Source: Lyophyllum atratum
Lineage: Eukaryota; Basidiomycota; Agaricomycetes; Agaricales; Lyophyllaceae
Reading direction: 5' to 3'
Length of the DNA: 64,000 nt
Assembly: GCA_014905825.1 (NCBI GenBank)
Contig: JACGCN010000018.1
Span: forward strand, 930,001-994,000
Shown here: positions 25,169-37,035 of the stretch, piece by piece
Layout: every line of letters begins with the position of its first letter
How positions within the stretch are numbered: position 1 is the stretch's first letter
Translations under genes and position numbers: made by a program
The notes under the pieces: model-generated
What the model was told of the DNA's origin: nothing
The model's database searches: none
Seen by the model: only the letters and a program-made list of their open reading frames with translations

Positions 25169-25680
25169 ATCCTCCTCTCCACTCCTCCAATCAAGAGCTA
25201 CCTATTTTCTTTCCTCTCCTCTCCTCTCCTCAAGCTAATGTATTTCTATCTTATCTTCCTTTGGATTCTTCCGACCTGCTACTGTTTATTTATTTCTGGA
25301 CACTTCCATAGTTTAGATCGGTCCCTTGTGATCGCATTCCAAGTTCAACCTTGGATCTTTTCAGCTACCTGCTTTTTCCCCCTTTCTTTCTTTATTCTGT
25401 TTCCGTCTGTCATCGTTGTACAAGTATAATAGTCCAGTCGCCTGCTGCTCATGTAATAATGCGATCTCCATTGGTTTGAACTCGAACAACATCCGTGCAG
25501 CCAAGCCTAAGACTTGTTCAGTATTTGACTTCTCTATTGGTCAGGTGTTTCTGTCTGGAAACATTCCATTGGGCGCCAATGACCAGCTGACGCTAATGGT
25601 GAGAAGCACAGGCACTGACAGGAACAGAAGTCTTGATGTCGGACTTGACGCTCGCCAGCAGTCGCCAGCCTTGGCGCCAC
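25169..25680. other. Intergenic, about 0.5 kb
   Basis: Pyrimidine-rich 3' region of the preceding gene, including a TCTCC microsatellite near 25213. No gene seen. Confidence 0.6.
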
Positions 25681-25747
25681 GATCATGATCGCGCAATGTC
25701 CGTGATCATGATCGCGCAATGTCCATGATCATGATCGCGCAATGTGA
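25681..25747. repeat. Three 23-bp tandem repeats with palindromic core
   Basis: Three head-to-tail units starting with GATCATGATCGCGCAATGT at 25681, 25704 and 25727. GATCATGATC is a perfect 10-bp palindrome, so each unit can fold on itself. The repeats sit between the 3' ends of two convergent genes. Confidence 0.8.
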
Positions 25748-25793
25748 TCAAGTATACCCTAGCATACCACGGGACACAAGGTAGATTTTCTTT

Positions 25794-27066
25794 TCACGCG
25801 TCATAATCCGCCACAGTCGTCCCCACCCCCATGGCCTCGGCTTTCGCCACCACCGCACACGCCATCGCGACATCCTGCAGGCCCACGCCGACCGACTTGA
25901 ATATGGTGATCGGCCCATACGCGTCCTCTTGGTCAGCAGACTGCGTCGTGGCAACAACGCCAGTGTCAATATGTCCACGTACCGCATGCTGTGCGACTGT
26001 TTCTTTGTTTTGAGAAGCAGCAGGTTCCGGTATCGTTTTTAAGACCAGGGCCCCGGACGGGTCAAGCACAACGAGTTCCCCGATCTCTACGATCTGGGAA
26101 TCATCCACGTCTGCATCAATCAGCTCGCCCGCTTCCATCGCGCAGGCTTTGCGAGAATCAACGAGAAGGACCTGGCGCGTGCGGCCTTTTTGTGTCTGCC
26201 ATGAAGTATTGATCGCACGTCGAATGAGGACATGATCGACTTCGCGCATGGCTGGGGTGTAGCTTCCGATCAGGATCACATGTGTTCCAGGGCGCACCCA
26301 GGAGGATGGAAAGAGGGGGGACGTGGCAGATGTTGCACAGATGATGAGAGAAGCTGAGATGAGGGTGCTTCGCAGGTCTTCAGGGGGAGGCGAATCTGAT
26401 GGATTGTTGCTTGTTGAGTTGGAGGTGGCGAAGAACTTGAAGGAGACAAGGGGGAAACGCGGGGTGAGGAGCTTCTTGAGGGCTGAGACGCGTGCGTTGA
26501 GCGTGCGGTTGACGATGGTGCATGAGGTGATGGATGGGAAGGAGCGGAGGTGAAGATCCAAGTGGGCCTCGATTTGTTTGCCTGCTCCGAATGCCACTAC
26601 AGACGTTGGGTTGTTCATTCCAACAAGCCTGGTGGACAGAAGGGAACCTGAGGAACCGCGTTTAGAAAAACAAATGTATTCCGATCGTATGGTTCATTCT
26701 ACCAGCAGCATTTCGTAGGGCCGTCAGGCTTCGCGCATTGATGATTGCCTTGACCGCACCAGTCGCTTCGTCCATGACGATCGTCGACGCAGGAAGACCG
26801 CGGATGTCGTCCGAGCCGCGTGGGATGCACACGGCTTTCATCGTAGTCCCATGCAAAGCTGCGTGTGACACGCGGGCCGGCATAAAAAGAGCTGTATGGT
26901 TTTGCATTGCGATGGATGTCCTATGAGGAGATGCTATCAGCGGTGGGGACTGAGGGGGCGACGAGACCAGATGGAAGACCAGGGCCATGAGATCCTGCAG
27001 TTCTGTGGGGGTAAATTTCGATGCTACTTGGTCGACATCTGAGCTAGAGAGGACGAGGAGCGACAT
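25794..27066 (-). CDS. Ornithine cyclodeaminase / mu-crystallin family protein
   Basis: Two exons: 27066..26703 and 26647..25794; 405 residues. The fold is visible in order: an N-terminal substrate part (LVLSSSDVDQV, MPARVSHAALHGTTMKAVCIP with the usual Lys, GLPASTIVMDEATGAVKAIINARSLTALRNAAGSLLS), then a Rossmann part with VVAFGAGKQIEAHL, IVNRT and GTHVILIGSYTPAMREVD. The C-terminal region reads TIFKSVGVGLQDVAMA, a family signature. Members are NAD(P)-dependent cyclodeaminases, ketimine reductases or amino-acid dehydrogenases, so the exact substrate cannot be assigned. The gene looks complete and starts 594 bp from the divergent ZIP gene. Confidence 0.92.
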
Positions 27067-27660
27067 CTTGGAAGAGTCAAGAAGGGTTCGAGTGGTTTAG
27101 ATGATAGAGCTTCCCGCTGGGGCCGGACCGTCTCGAGCCGTTTTGAGCACCTGAGCCGCGTCTACAAGAACATAAAGTCGTAGGTTGATGATGCGCCGGG
27201 TTAGATGCGATATAGAAGTCTCTAGCCTTACAACTCAGCTATCCATGAAGTAGCTGTTGTATTGCAAACGGCGAAGTAGGATCATGGTGCTTGGTTGGTG
27301 CGCAAACTTGGGTTGTGTGGTGTTATTGGTTAGCGGCCTTCACTCGGCAAGTTGCAACCAATCGGCGCCTTCGAGATTTTATTCCCACTGAAATATCTGC
27401 GCCTTCTTCAACGCCGTACTTAAGACGTCCAAACATCTTCCCAGGTCGCATATAGGTCGCGGAGGAAGTTCATCGCGGGCGTCGATTTCATGAGTGTAAC
27501 GTCTTGCTCGTGCTTGTCTGGATAGCTCCATCGATGCACGTGCACTCGCGACTGATGCGGTTCTCGAGTCTAATTAATCGGGCGAGGCGTCTCCTCTTCC
27601 AGTGCGACAGCATACGTCTCCCTCCACCGATCCTCCTAGCATCGAACGTTGATCGTCGGA
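27067..27660. other. Divergent promoter region, 594 bp
   Basis: Between the starts of the cyclodeaminase and ZIP genes. No gene seen. Confidence 0.55.
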
Positions 27661-29596
27661 ATGCCCACAATTATCAGTGAAGGGAGCGCACTCTCCTCCT
27701 ATGGCGATGCCAGCTCGGATTTGTCACACCTAAGGTTGGGGCCCATGTTCGGAATTCTGTTCATTTCGCTGTTCGGTACGTGGCATTATCCATGTATGTT
27801 GTATAGGATGATGGAGGTTCTCACATATCGTGGGTAGCTGTCTCTTTTCCGGGAGTCTCAAAACAGGTCCCGTTTCTCAAGATACCACACCTAATGTTCT
27901 TCATCGGCAAGCACTTCGGAACAGGTGACTTCCAGCTCTAAGTGTTTGACTCACAGGCTCTGCTCATTCTGTGGCTTAGGTGCAATTTTGGCGACTGCAT
28001 TCTGCCATCTTTTACCAGACGCTTTTGATGCCCTTAAAGATCGCAATGTCAACGAGAGATACCATGACATTGGGAAGTGGGCGGGGGTGATCATGTGCGT
28101 CAATTCAGACTTCTCGGTAGTGGAGACTCTAATCTGAGTGGTCTTCAGTCTGGGCTCTTTATTGTCGATCTTTCTCGTCGAATGTAGGTACACATTGACT
28201 AGACCCACGAATTTTATCTCAACTGATGGTATCCTTGACCAGATGTCTCGACGTCATATGTCGACCAACTGCACGCTAAACCCTCCGCTCCTCCTTCACC
28301 ATCGTCATCACAAACTCCCTCTCGACCAAAGACACCACCGATAAATATAATACCCCCGACGCCGCAGGCGACAGCATCAAGTGGTTCACCCTACTTCACT
28401 TCGCCTCCTCAATCTCCAGAATCCTCTTCTCAAAGCATCAATCAGTGCTCCTGTCCACTCCCTGCCACCGAGCGCACACCTCTGATAAAAGCCCCGAAGC
28501 GTACCAAGTCCCTTTCAAGTGTCGATATCCATCGGGACGATGCGATGCTGTCTTTGATCCTCCTCAACTCCCCTCGGCTTTCCCGTGGTTGCCTTTCTCA
28601 CTCTGGTGCGATATTGGGACGGGATGTTGTTTGCGCTTGTCATTTAGGTCGGGTTACGCTATCCCCGCCAATTGAGGGAAGCAGTTCGATTTTTAAGGAT
28701 GATGATGAAGATGAAAGAGAGGTCGTGAAGCCTATGATCGGAAGAAAACGACAGGTCGTTGGAATCTTGGTGCGTCTCCATAGTATTTGAAGGTCTCTAT
28801 AAATGACTAGACGATTAATCCAGGTTCTCCAACTCGGTATCATGATACACTCTCTCGTAATCGGCCTGACTCTAGCCGTAACCTCTGGAAGTGATTTCAG
28901 TAAGCCATATCTCAGAATACCTCATACAGCATGCTGAAGCAGATCAATTAGCATCGCTCGTGACGGCAATCATATTTCACCAACTTTTTGAAGGCCTTTC
29001 CCTTGGTATCCGGATAGCCAGTCTCCCTCCCGCGCACCCCTCAACGCACGAAACTCCTCATCCTTCTCGATCTCCCTCCCTTCTCGGCGTGAGTCCGGAA
29101 GAGCCATCGCAAACGCGTCGTCGTAGAAAGTCATGGTCGCAACACTGGCTCAGCCCAACCCTGTCTACTCTTTTTGCCATTACGACGCCCTTTGGCATGG
29201 TGCTAGGCGCGCTTGTGTTCACGCCATCTAAAGCGCTAACAAGTCCTGCGGAGTCTGGTAAAGCCCTTCCAATATATTCCGCTGCTGGGACACCAAGTTG
29301 ACTTAATACTACGTATAGCTCGTATGCACTTGACGCAGGGCCTGATGTCGGCCATCTCCGCTGGCATGCTTATCTATGCGGCGACGGTCGAGATGCTCGC
29401 TGGCGACTTTGTCTTCGGTGACGTGAGTGGCGATCATGGGCATGGACATGGGCACGGGCATGGTCATGAGCCAAATCACGAACATGAACATGAGCATGAC
29501 AAGTCGCCGCTTAGTGCCAATGGCTTGAAGATATTGGCCGTGTGTAGTCTCCTGAGTGGATCTACCGCAATGGCGCTGGTGGGGATGGGAGAGTAA
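27661..29596 (+). CDS. ZIP family zinc/iron transporter
   Basis: Eight exons: 27661..27775, 27838..27924, 27980..28094, 28149..28183, 28243..28769, 28824..28899, 28943..29257, 29319..29596; 515 residues. ZIP proteins import Zn2+ or Fe2+ into the cytosol through the plasma membrane or from organelles. Spans visible: LGPMFGILFISLFGAVSFPG, GAILATAFCHLLPDAF (with the ZIP His), ILGSLLSIFLVE, LGIMIHSLVIGLTLAVTSG (metal-binding HS), LVTAIIFHQLFEGLSLG (HxxxEG) and LMSAISAGMLIYAATVEML. Between spans 3 and 4 is a long cytosolic loop of about 180 residues rich in Pro/Ser. Near the C-terminus there is a His-Gly run (DHGHGHGHG...HEHEHEHD), a likely metal buffer. All key residues are present. Confidence 0.93.
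29420..29506 (+). repeat. CAT/GGN repeat encoding the His-rich loop of the ZIP protein
   Basis: Alternating CAT-GG and CAT-GA codons encode HGHGHGHG then HEHEHEHD. It is a low-complexity coding repeat within exon 8. Confidence 0.75.
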
Positions 29597-29893
29597 GGTC
29601 CGGTTCGCTTTGATTACTTTCCTGACGGTGCTTGGATGGTTGCTTTCTTGCTTTCGGACATTTAACGTACGTTAACTATAATTGTACATCTCTGCGATTC
29701 CCGCTATCGGTACTCACTCATTATACTCATCTCATCATGTACACTATGATACAATGCAACAGACCGATATTGATACATTCGCTCTCGTCACGCTCAGATC
29801 CGAGGCACGCCTACTACAAACTCTTTCTTCAATTCTTCACTCTACCGCTCGGCCATCCAAAGCCACTCGAAATGTCTCTTCTTTCTCGCACCC

Positions 29894-30484
29894 TCACCAC
29901 CGTCCACATCGCTTCAGTTCCGCGTTGAACGCGGAGTAGTCTGATCTAATAAAGGTCGGGCTACGCCATTCGTAACGCCCACCCGGGCCGAAGCTGGTGT
30001 AGTGTGCCCTGCGGGTGGCAGTGAACTTCGTTGGAGGAATCAAGGTGGCGTACGTCTCCTCTTGAGGAATATTTGCACCGGACGTGGGGGAAGGAGTTGG
30101 GCTTGGTGGAGAGGCCGAGGAGGGAGTGCCAGAGGGAGTGGTGGTGGTCTCGTGAGGAAATAGATTGGGCTTGGGCGCTTTATAGCTCAGCGTGAGGATA
30201 ACGCCCGGGGAGACGCGTGCACTGGGTCCTAAGCGGCCATTACTCGCGGGGCAGTCGAAATCATCCACTACAGCTGGACCGTGATCGCTAGAAATGACAA
30301 TGCGTGTCAGTCATTCTGTACATCATCTCAGGAGTGTCTGAGAAGAAACGTACAAGTCAGCCGTGGAAATCTGGATCATCAACGACCTGGGGCCGAATGA
30401 CGCGAGGGTCCAAGCGGGAATGTCGGCCTGCTTGCCACCGGTGGTGAGCGGTTCCATGGGGGTGAGGGATAGACGGAAGGGCAT
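29894..30484 (-). CDS. Hypothetical protein, 174 residues
   Basis: Two exons: 30484..30354 and 30287..29894, joined in phase 2. The protein begins MPFRLSLTPMEPLTTGGKQ and continues IPAWTLASFGPRSLMIQIS, then DHGPAVVDDFDCP, a Pro/Thr/Ser-rich linker (TTTTPSGTPSSASPPSPTPSP) and a conserved-looking end, RRAHYTSFGPGGRYEWRSPTFIRSDYSAF. No signal peptide or membrane span is seen. I do not recognise the family. An extra upstream exon cannot be ruled out. Confidence 0.6.
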
Positions 30485-32507
30485 CCTTAGACTCTGACGA
30501 AGAAGTATTTGGGTGGGCTCGTGTCCATCTCTTCTTGACTTTTATGAGATTCGGTGCGCCGCTTTGCAAGGATGCTCGAACGAGCTGCAGAGGGCGTGCA
30601 CTGGCCTCCCCGCTGAGCGCTGGTCGTGGCTGCCCGTGGCCGTGATGAACGATTTTGATCCGCTTGGGCAGTTCGTTGAACTTGAAGGTGTTTAGCGACT
30701 GTGACCGCTTTGACAATAACACCCACCACTAGTACTTGCAACCCAAGAATGGAAGCTTTTGGCGGGCTCTATATCATCCGCGTACCCGTTTGGTATTCTA
30801 GGCATGCTTTAGTAGTTACCTTACTTAAGTTTTAGCATGGTAGGACCTGAACATTTTTGCTAGGCACGAATGTCACTCATTTTTCGTCCTGGAGGGGTGT
30901 TGCGGTGATAAAAAATTGGCATACAAGTCATCCCATTGCTTTTATGAGCAGGCATGGGCTGGGTTCATCGTCATTCGAAGTTTGGAAGCGGGAACGCGTC
31001 TGGACGCGTAATGACTCCGATGATGAACGGTCACGCCACGCATACTCGTAGTTGTGACGAGACGTGTCATTGACTGCTGACAGTGACAGTGAAAATGTCA
31101 CCCAGACGCGTTCAGCTGCTCGGTCGGCTGTAATTCTACTCTTGTGGCCGCGACACTCGGCTCATGCGATTCTTAACGTATCAAGATGGATCTTGGACTT
31201 CTCAAGGATGACTGAGAGGCATGTCTTCTTCCATAAAAATTTCGCCCTATAATCCCCCCAGTGGCATCAACGTTGGACACGACTCCTGTTTGAACGCAAA
31301 ACATCAGGAATTATCATTAGGCTTTTGTAAAAATGTCAGATGGAGTGTAGCTTGGATAGGAAGCCGCTGCGGGCTGACTTAGACCAATGGCCAAATTTGG
31401 TGCGTCGTACAAGCCATGTAATCTTGTATGTATGCCATTCCCGCTTCTGATATACGTGAGCAGCTTTAACGATATAATTGAAGAGTCTTAGACCTGCAAG
31501 CACTTCGGAACAAGTAGCTCACAGCCAAGAGCTGTTGTTTGTGGGGTTAGGCTTGACTCTTGGAGGTACGACTCTGTCAACGATTTTCTGCTACACGGCC
31601 GTATTGACTGCGAGATCAGCAAGAAATGTGATGTATCGTAAACGGGCGAGGATACGCATGTGCATTCATGTAATATAATGTACGTCAATCCACCCTTCTC
31701 CACAACCGAACTCTTATTCGATTACATTTAGTTTGCGCTCCTGAACATTGTTTTTTTTGTCGAACGTACCGTGTTCCTCGTCATAAACCATCGTTTATAC
31801 GTCTTAACTGATTGCGATCTTTCAATACACTCGCGTCTCCTTCCCAATACGGTGCTGCCACCACGACTAAATGTCTTGGAAGCCCCATTGAGCGTGTCCC
31901 AAATTCTTCGCCTTGCGATCACCTCCGCGTCATACCTCTTTTGAAATAAAGCACCGGTGACCGCTCCTGCCATCACCCCCAGTGCATGCACCTGAAATTG
32001 GAACAAAAACTAAGAGTCTTCCGATTTCTGTGCGTCTTATTGATCAAGATTGAGGTGAGTACGCTCGACCCTCGGGTATCTGAATGGAGAATTGAAAGGC
32101 GTTACTTAACGAGACCCTTGATTGCAGATGGGCAAGTAGATGCCATCATATGTCATTGTGTGATTCGGCTTTCGTTGTGATGAATCATGTCTACTGCAAC
32201 CTACCCTCCTGGTACTGCTGGCAGTGCAAGCGTTCCGATCCTCGCGCCAAAGAGGACAAGGAAAAGGCATGTGCACTCGAATGCTGTAGAACTGCCTGCA
32301 ACTTACAAGTTACCAACTTACTAGTCTCTCCTTGACAGACAGATCAGTTGAACCTCCGGCTTACCCATTCGATGGCTCAGTTATACTTAGATGTTAACGT
32401 GCGATTGACAAGACTCTCGTTGATCACAATGCCGGCCCGGAGCACCTGCGAGCTTCGTATACTCAGACTTTTACCCACTGTCCTTCCCAGATTGTGACAA
32501 CTCAGTC
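30485..32507. other. Intergenic, about 2 kb
   Basis: No gene I can support. The best candidate exon is 31728..31996 on the minus strand (VHALGVMAGAVTGALFQKRYD..., preceded by a TTTCAG acceptor), but I found no partner exon. Confidence 0.45.
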
Positions 32508-33720
32508 ATGACCGTCTCTGCTCAGGTTCTCAATCTTGGTGTGGTCGGGTTTTCCATGGTGGCCGCTCTTGTGGTGAGCATAACACTTCTTGACCAAAGG
32601 AATACGAGGAATCTAAGCAGTGCCCGAAAAAGAGGTTGTTCGCCATGAAGGTGGTGCTCAACTCTACCCCCAACCTCCCGGCCCTCTTCATGTTCTTCCA
32701 AAGCGCCATAAAGGTCCTTCTTCTCACCTTCACCGCGCTCTTTACGTCGCAAGTCAAGCTTCCTTCCTTCGACATAGTCACTGCCATAATCCTCACACCT
32801 TTGATACTTGTGGATGCTTCCGGTATCATGTTCAGCGCCCTTTGTCTGCGGGACGTCGAAGCCGCGTTCTACCAGATCGCACGTGGGCTCGACCTACCCT
32901 TGACTATCATCGTCTTAGCCTTACTACTCATGACCCGCCCATCGATACCCGCCATGGGGTGCGCTGCACTCGTCACCCTCGGTTTTCTTCTCGGGATCTC
33001 CTTCTCTGAGGGCCTTCCCTCCAAAGCACTCCCGGCACCGCTCGCCCTCTTTTACGGCGTCCTTTCCTCATTGACGCACGCCCTTCATCCCATTCTCGTT
33101 ATCGGCTCACTCCCATCCGTCGTGCCCCGTAGCAGTACAACGCTGTACTATTGGTCCAGCCTTGGATCAGCCATCCTCCTCGGTGTGCTCGCCTACCTCA
33201 AGGGCGAGGTATGGGAGTTCTATGTCATGGTGACCAACGGCAACTGGGACTGGTCGACCTTCCTCTGGGGCAACATCGTCACCGGCGTGTGCGGGTTCCT
33301 GGTCGCTATCGCCGGGAGCCTGGTCATCAATGTGACGAGCCCCGCAACACGCATGTTCTTAAGTGTCGGTTCTGTCCTCTGTTACCGCTGCCACCCACTG
33401 ACATTTGTCGATGTCCGTAGACTGCCCGAATAGGCCTCCAGTTTTTCCTTAGCATCAAGATATTTGGGGATGTGTTCACAATGTAAGTTCTCTTATCAGG
33501 GATAGCCTTCAGTGTTTCATCTGGTGACGAGTTCCTAATCCTACTTTTCTATCTCAGTCCACGTGCTATTTCTATCGCAACCATCCTTACTGGGACGGTC
33601 CTGCGCACATATGTCAAGTGCGGAGAACAATCGACGCCGCCTGCGCCTCCGACGGCCGCAGACGTTGAGGCACAAGCACCTCTCATGGATAATTCAGATA
33701 TTCAAATGGACTCAAAGTAA
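32508..33720 (+). CDS. Nucleotide-sugar transporter-like membrane protein (GDP-fucose transporter/TPT group)
   Basis: Four exons: 32508..32573, 32621..33364, 33421..33482, 33558..33720; 344 residues. About nine to ten hydrophobic spans can be seen, starting with VLNLGVVGFSMVAALV. The block LNSTPNLPALFMFFQSAIKVLLL resembles the first part of SLC35C-type GDP-fucose transporters. TSPATRMFLSTARIGLQFFLSIKIFGDVFT resembles the conserved end of the TPT/DMT fold. The C-terminal 50 residues are polar and probably cytosolic. Members exchange nucleotide sugars for nucleotides in the Golgi or ER membrane; the substrate here is not certain. The third intron junction uses donor GTCGGT. Confidence 0.8.
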
Positions 33721-34179
33721 CTATACCAGTCCACCTCGGACGAATCTGCGATATTGCCTCCACTCTAGCTTAAGCAGAGCTGAGCTCCCACCACTAAGTA
33801 AAAGACTTGTCAGTTTGGCGGAGAAATTTACATTTCTCCCAACAGATCGAGATGTCGTTGTCGACACACTCCCTTGTGTCAAGACGATATCTGTATAACC
33901 TCTGTATCGCTAACTGCTCCTGGCAACCATATACCAATTTTATTGTCCCAGGTATGAAAACGGCGCAAGGATACGAGCGGCTTGCGTACCATAACAAGAG
34001 CCAGCATGGATACATGCACACGATACATAGCTCGCGAGGACTGTGATGGGGCGATTTACATCTTAGTCCCGTGTCTCGCTCGAAACAGCCAGAAATCACA
34101 ACGCTCGTATTTCCATAAATCCAGCCATAAAAATTGAAGTTCCATTCCACGAATATAAGATTAATTAGTTCACCATTGA
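33721..34179. other. Intergenic, about 0.46 kb
   Basis: Between convergent 3' ends. No gene seen. Confidence 0.6.
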
Positions 34180-36662
34180 TCAATCCTCTGAAAAGGTAAG
34201 GAAATCTCGACGGAGAAGCTCTACAGCACACCCCGCAGCATCGCTCACCATCTCCACAGACGAAAACGCCAATCCCCTCGTCTTCAACTCCTGCACCAGA
34301 AGCTGATGAAACTCCGGTATCTGCCCTAACGCACCACCCAGAACAAGTGTACTTCTCTCCGGGCTAAGCGTCGCCTGGTCACGAAGCAGTGGCGCTAAGG
34401 TGTCCACTGCCGATACCGCAGCCTGGCGCACAATTTCAAGCGCTTCTGGATCTGGGGTAGTCGGGCCGTCGGGGAAGGCGGCCTTGAATACGACGCGGCA
34501 TAAGGATGCGATTCGCAATTTAGGATCAGGGTCCATAGCCACTGCGTCAGCCTTCTCGCTGAACTGACCAGGGGTATAGACAGCTGATATAACGGCGGCG
34601 ATTGTGTTGCAGCCAAAGTGGGCTACGACGGCAGTGTGGAAGTCTGTTGGCGGCAACCCGAAGTCGCGCTGGCGCAGGACACGCCTTACAGCCTCACGCC
34701 CGATCCAGTAGGCAGAGCCTTCGTCTCCGAGGAGATATCCCCATCCACCGGTGCGCTCAAGAGGGACGGAAACGAGCTTGCGTTCTGCTGAGGTTAGGCT
34801 GAAGCTGTAAGCGATGCTGCCAGTCCCTGTGATCAGGACTACGCCAGTCTTCGCTTCTGTGTCCGTGTTCCTTTCTCCTCCGCGCTTTATGATAGCAGAA
34901 GAGAGTAGGGCAGCATCATTGGTGACCAGAAGCGTTGATGGGTCTGTGAGGGCCAATAACTTCATGACGCGGGCGTGGACAGATTCCAGGTCAGCAGGCC
35001 GATCCAAGCCCGCCCCACCAATCCACGCTGCTGCAAAGGCGGGGCTGGCTGGCGGTAGAGTAATGTGAGAGCTCATGGGAAGAAGGGATTCGGGAAGTAA
35101 GGCGATGGCGCGGGTGATTGCGGTCGCGATCGTTGAGAGGGCAGCGTCGTGTCCGCGGGTCACACTGCCAAGTAAAATACGTTTCTCCATCGTCAGAAAG
35201 GACCCGGAAACACAATAGAGAAGGAACAGTACAAATTGCATGGGCCTGCTTCAGCTCGGGCCTGTATCCCATCTTTGTTCGCGATGATAACTGCACATTT
35301 CGTGCCTCCGGCATCGATGGCAAGAACAAGTTGAGGCGGTGGGGATGAAGATGGAGGGATGGGCAAGTTGTCTGGTATGCTTTCCCATGCTTTTCGCAAT
35401 ATGCCGCCAGCGGCTTCAAGTTTGGTGCCAGCATCTTCAATGGAACATCCTAGTTTTTCGACAACAAGTGCCCACTTAACGCTACCATCACAGGACTCAA
35501 TGAGCGCGTCTATTTCTAGATCGGAAAGCTTCGTGTTGGGCTGGAGAGTCCGGAAAATTCGACGCGCCCGGTCGATAAGTTTATTGTTAGACGATTTGAC
35601 GTCGACCATCTATTGCTCAACTTCAGTACGGGAGTGAGAGGACTGTATATATATCACGCACCAGATTCCCATGTATCTTCCCAATGCGAATCATGACTCC
35701 ACTGGAAATCATATTCAGAATCTAAGAATCCAGATCAGCCTATACGCCTAATGATAAATGTAAATGGAACTCAACTCACCATCTTAGTCGCAGTTCCAGC
35801 CTTCATCCTAGTACTTCCAGTGACAACCTCCGCACCCGTAACGCATTCAATTAAGCACTCTGCGCGGCCTCTCATCTCACTTGGCTGCACACATGAAACC
35901 CCAACAGTCAGCATTCCAAGAGAATCCCGACAGTAGGAGAGTCCTGCCAGGACGTAGGGCGTTCGACCAGACGCGGCAATGCCTATTACCGAGTCAACAG
36001 CGCTGAGAGGCGGTACGAGAGCGTCTAGATCGGTGATGGGAAGCGTGGTCGAATCCTCAGCCCCTTCAGAGGCGTTACGGATAGCAGATTCGCCTCCGGC
36101 CATAATCCTGATCGCGTTCAACAAGTGGCAGACCATGCCCAGTCAAAGGACCACTCACCCTATGAACTTATCGTATGAGGCAGAGAACGTCGGTGGGCTA
36201 AAAGCATGCAATTCAAGTCGTCAGGGGCTGTACTAGCCAAAAGAAAATTGGGAGTGGGATTCTTACATTTCTGACGCATCCAGAACACCCAGCCTAGAGC
36301 AATATGTTTAGTCAGTGAGAGATGAGAGCCCTTGACAGTTATCGAAGTAGAAGTGTTCTGACCTGCCACTCGTTCCGGCTCCGATGTACAGCACTCTCCC
36401 GCCCTTCTTCACCCGCTCGGCGACAAGGTCAATAGCCCGTGCGATCTCAGGTATACATTTCTGCACTGCAGGGGCCACCGTTGTGTCCGCAGCATTGATG
36501 ATGTCTGATTCGTTACGCCGGGTTCATTTCAGTAGAGAAAGCGGAGGAGATCGGCATTAACCACGTACGGCACATTTCCAGGGTCGACACGACATCGATT
36601 TCTGTCGAGCTGTCATTCCGCGACTCTGTCTGCAGCGACCCAGTGCGAGGAATAGCAGACAT
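34180..36662 (-). CDS. Fused N-acetylmuramate-6-phosphate etherase (MurQ-like) and BadF-type amino-sugar kinase
   Basis: Eight exons: 36662..36569, 36504..36363, 36293..36267, 36197..36159, 36107..35780, 35721..35662, 35609..35233, 35164..34180; 683 residues. Residues about 1-310 are MurQ-like with SIS fold: [92 protein letters not shown] and GKIHGNLMVDVK. Residues about 335-683 are a BadF/BadG/NAGK-type kinase: [14 protein letters not shown] phosphate loop, [60 protein letters not shown] and LVLGGALGQ. MurQ cleaves MurNAc-6-phosphate to GlcNAc-6-phosphate and lactate; the kinase would supply the phosphate. One polypeptide could thus convert MurNAc to GlcNAc-6-P. Both halves keep their core motifs. 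Confidence 0.9.
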
Positions 36663-37035
36663 CGTTTCCACTGGTCAAGGGGTGGTTGTGGTTTGCAAGG
36701 TGAATTTGCCGACGCGGACCACCCTCTTGTCGATACATACCTTGATACACATCTGATATGATAAAGTATTAACCGCTGCAGAGATGGGCCCCAAGGAGAG
36801 GGGCTCTGTGCCTCTCTGTCCATGGGCCGGTTGCATGGGGTGGCATATGGAGGGGAAATATTCCGATCAACCCCTAAAACGATCAATGCCGCCCGGGCCA
36901 GCTAGCTGAGCTAAATATAGTACATGCCTTAGAAAAGCAAATTTGAGGTCCATAACGAGAGTAAGTAACCTCCATAGTAGCACAGATATAGTCATACAGA
37001 GAGAATGAAATCAGGGCAACGCATAGTACAAGACA
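36663..37035. other. Gap of 373 bp upstream of the MurQ-kinase gene
   Basis: Must contain the promoter of the MurQ-kinase gene and the 3' UTR of the DUF6534 gene, both minus strand. No gene seen. Confidence 0.6.

Noticed and set aside
31728..32006. 92-codon minus-strand frame with a hydrophobic start (VHALGVMAGAVTGALFQ) after a TTTCAG acceptor
   Set aside because: Looks like a possible internal exon, but I could not find a start exon or a continuation that keeps the frame.
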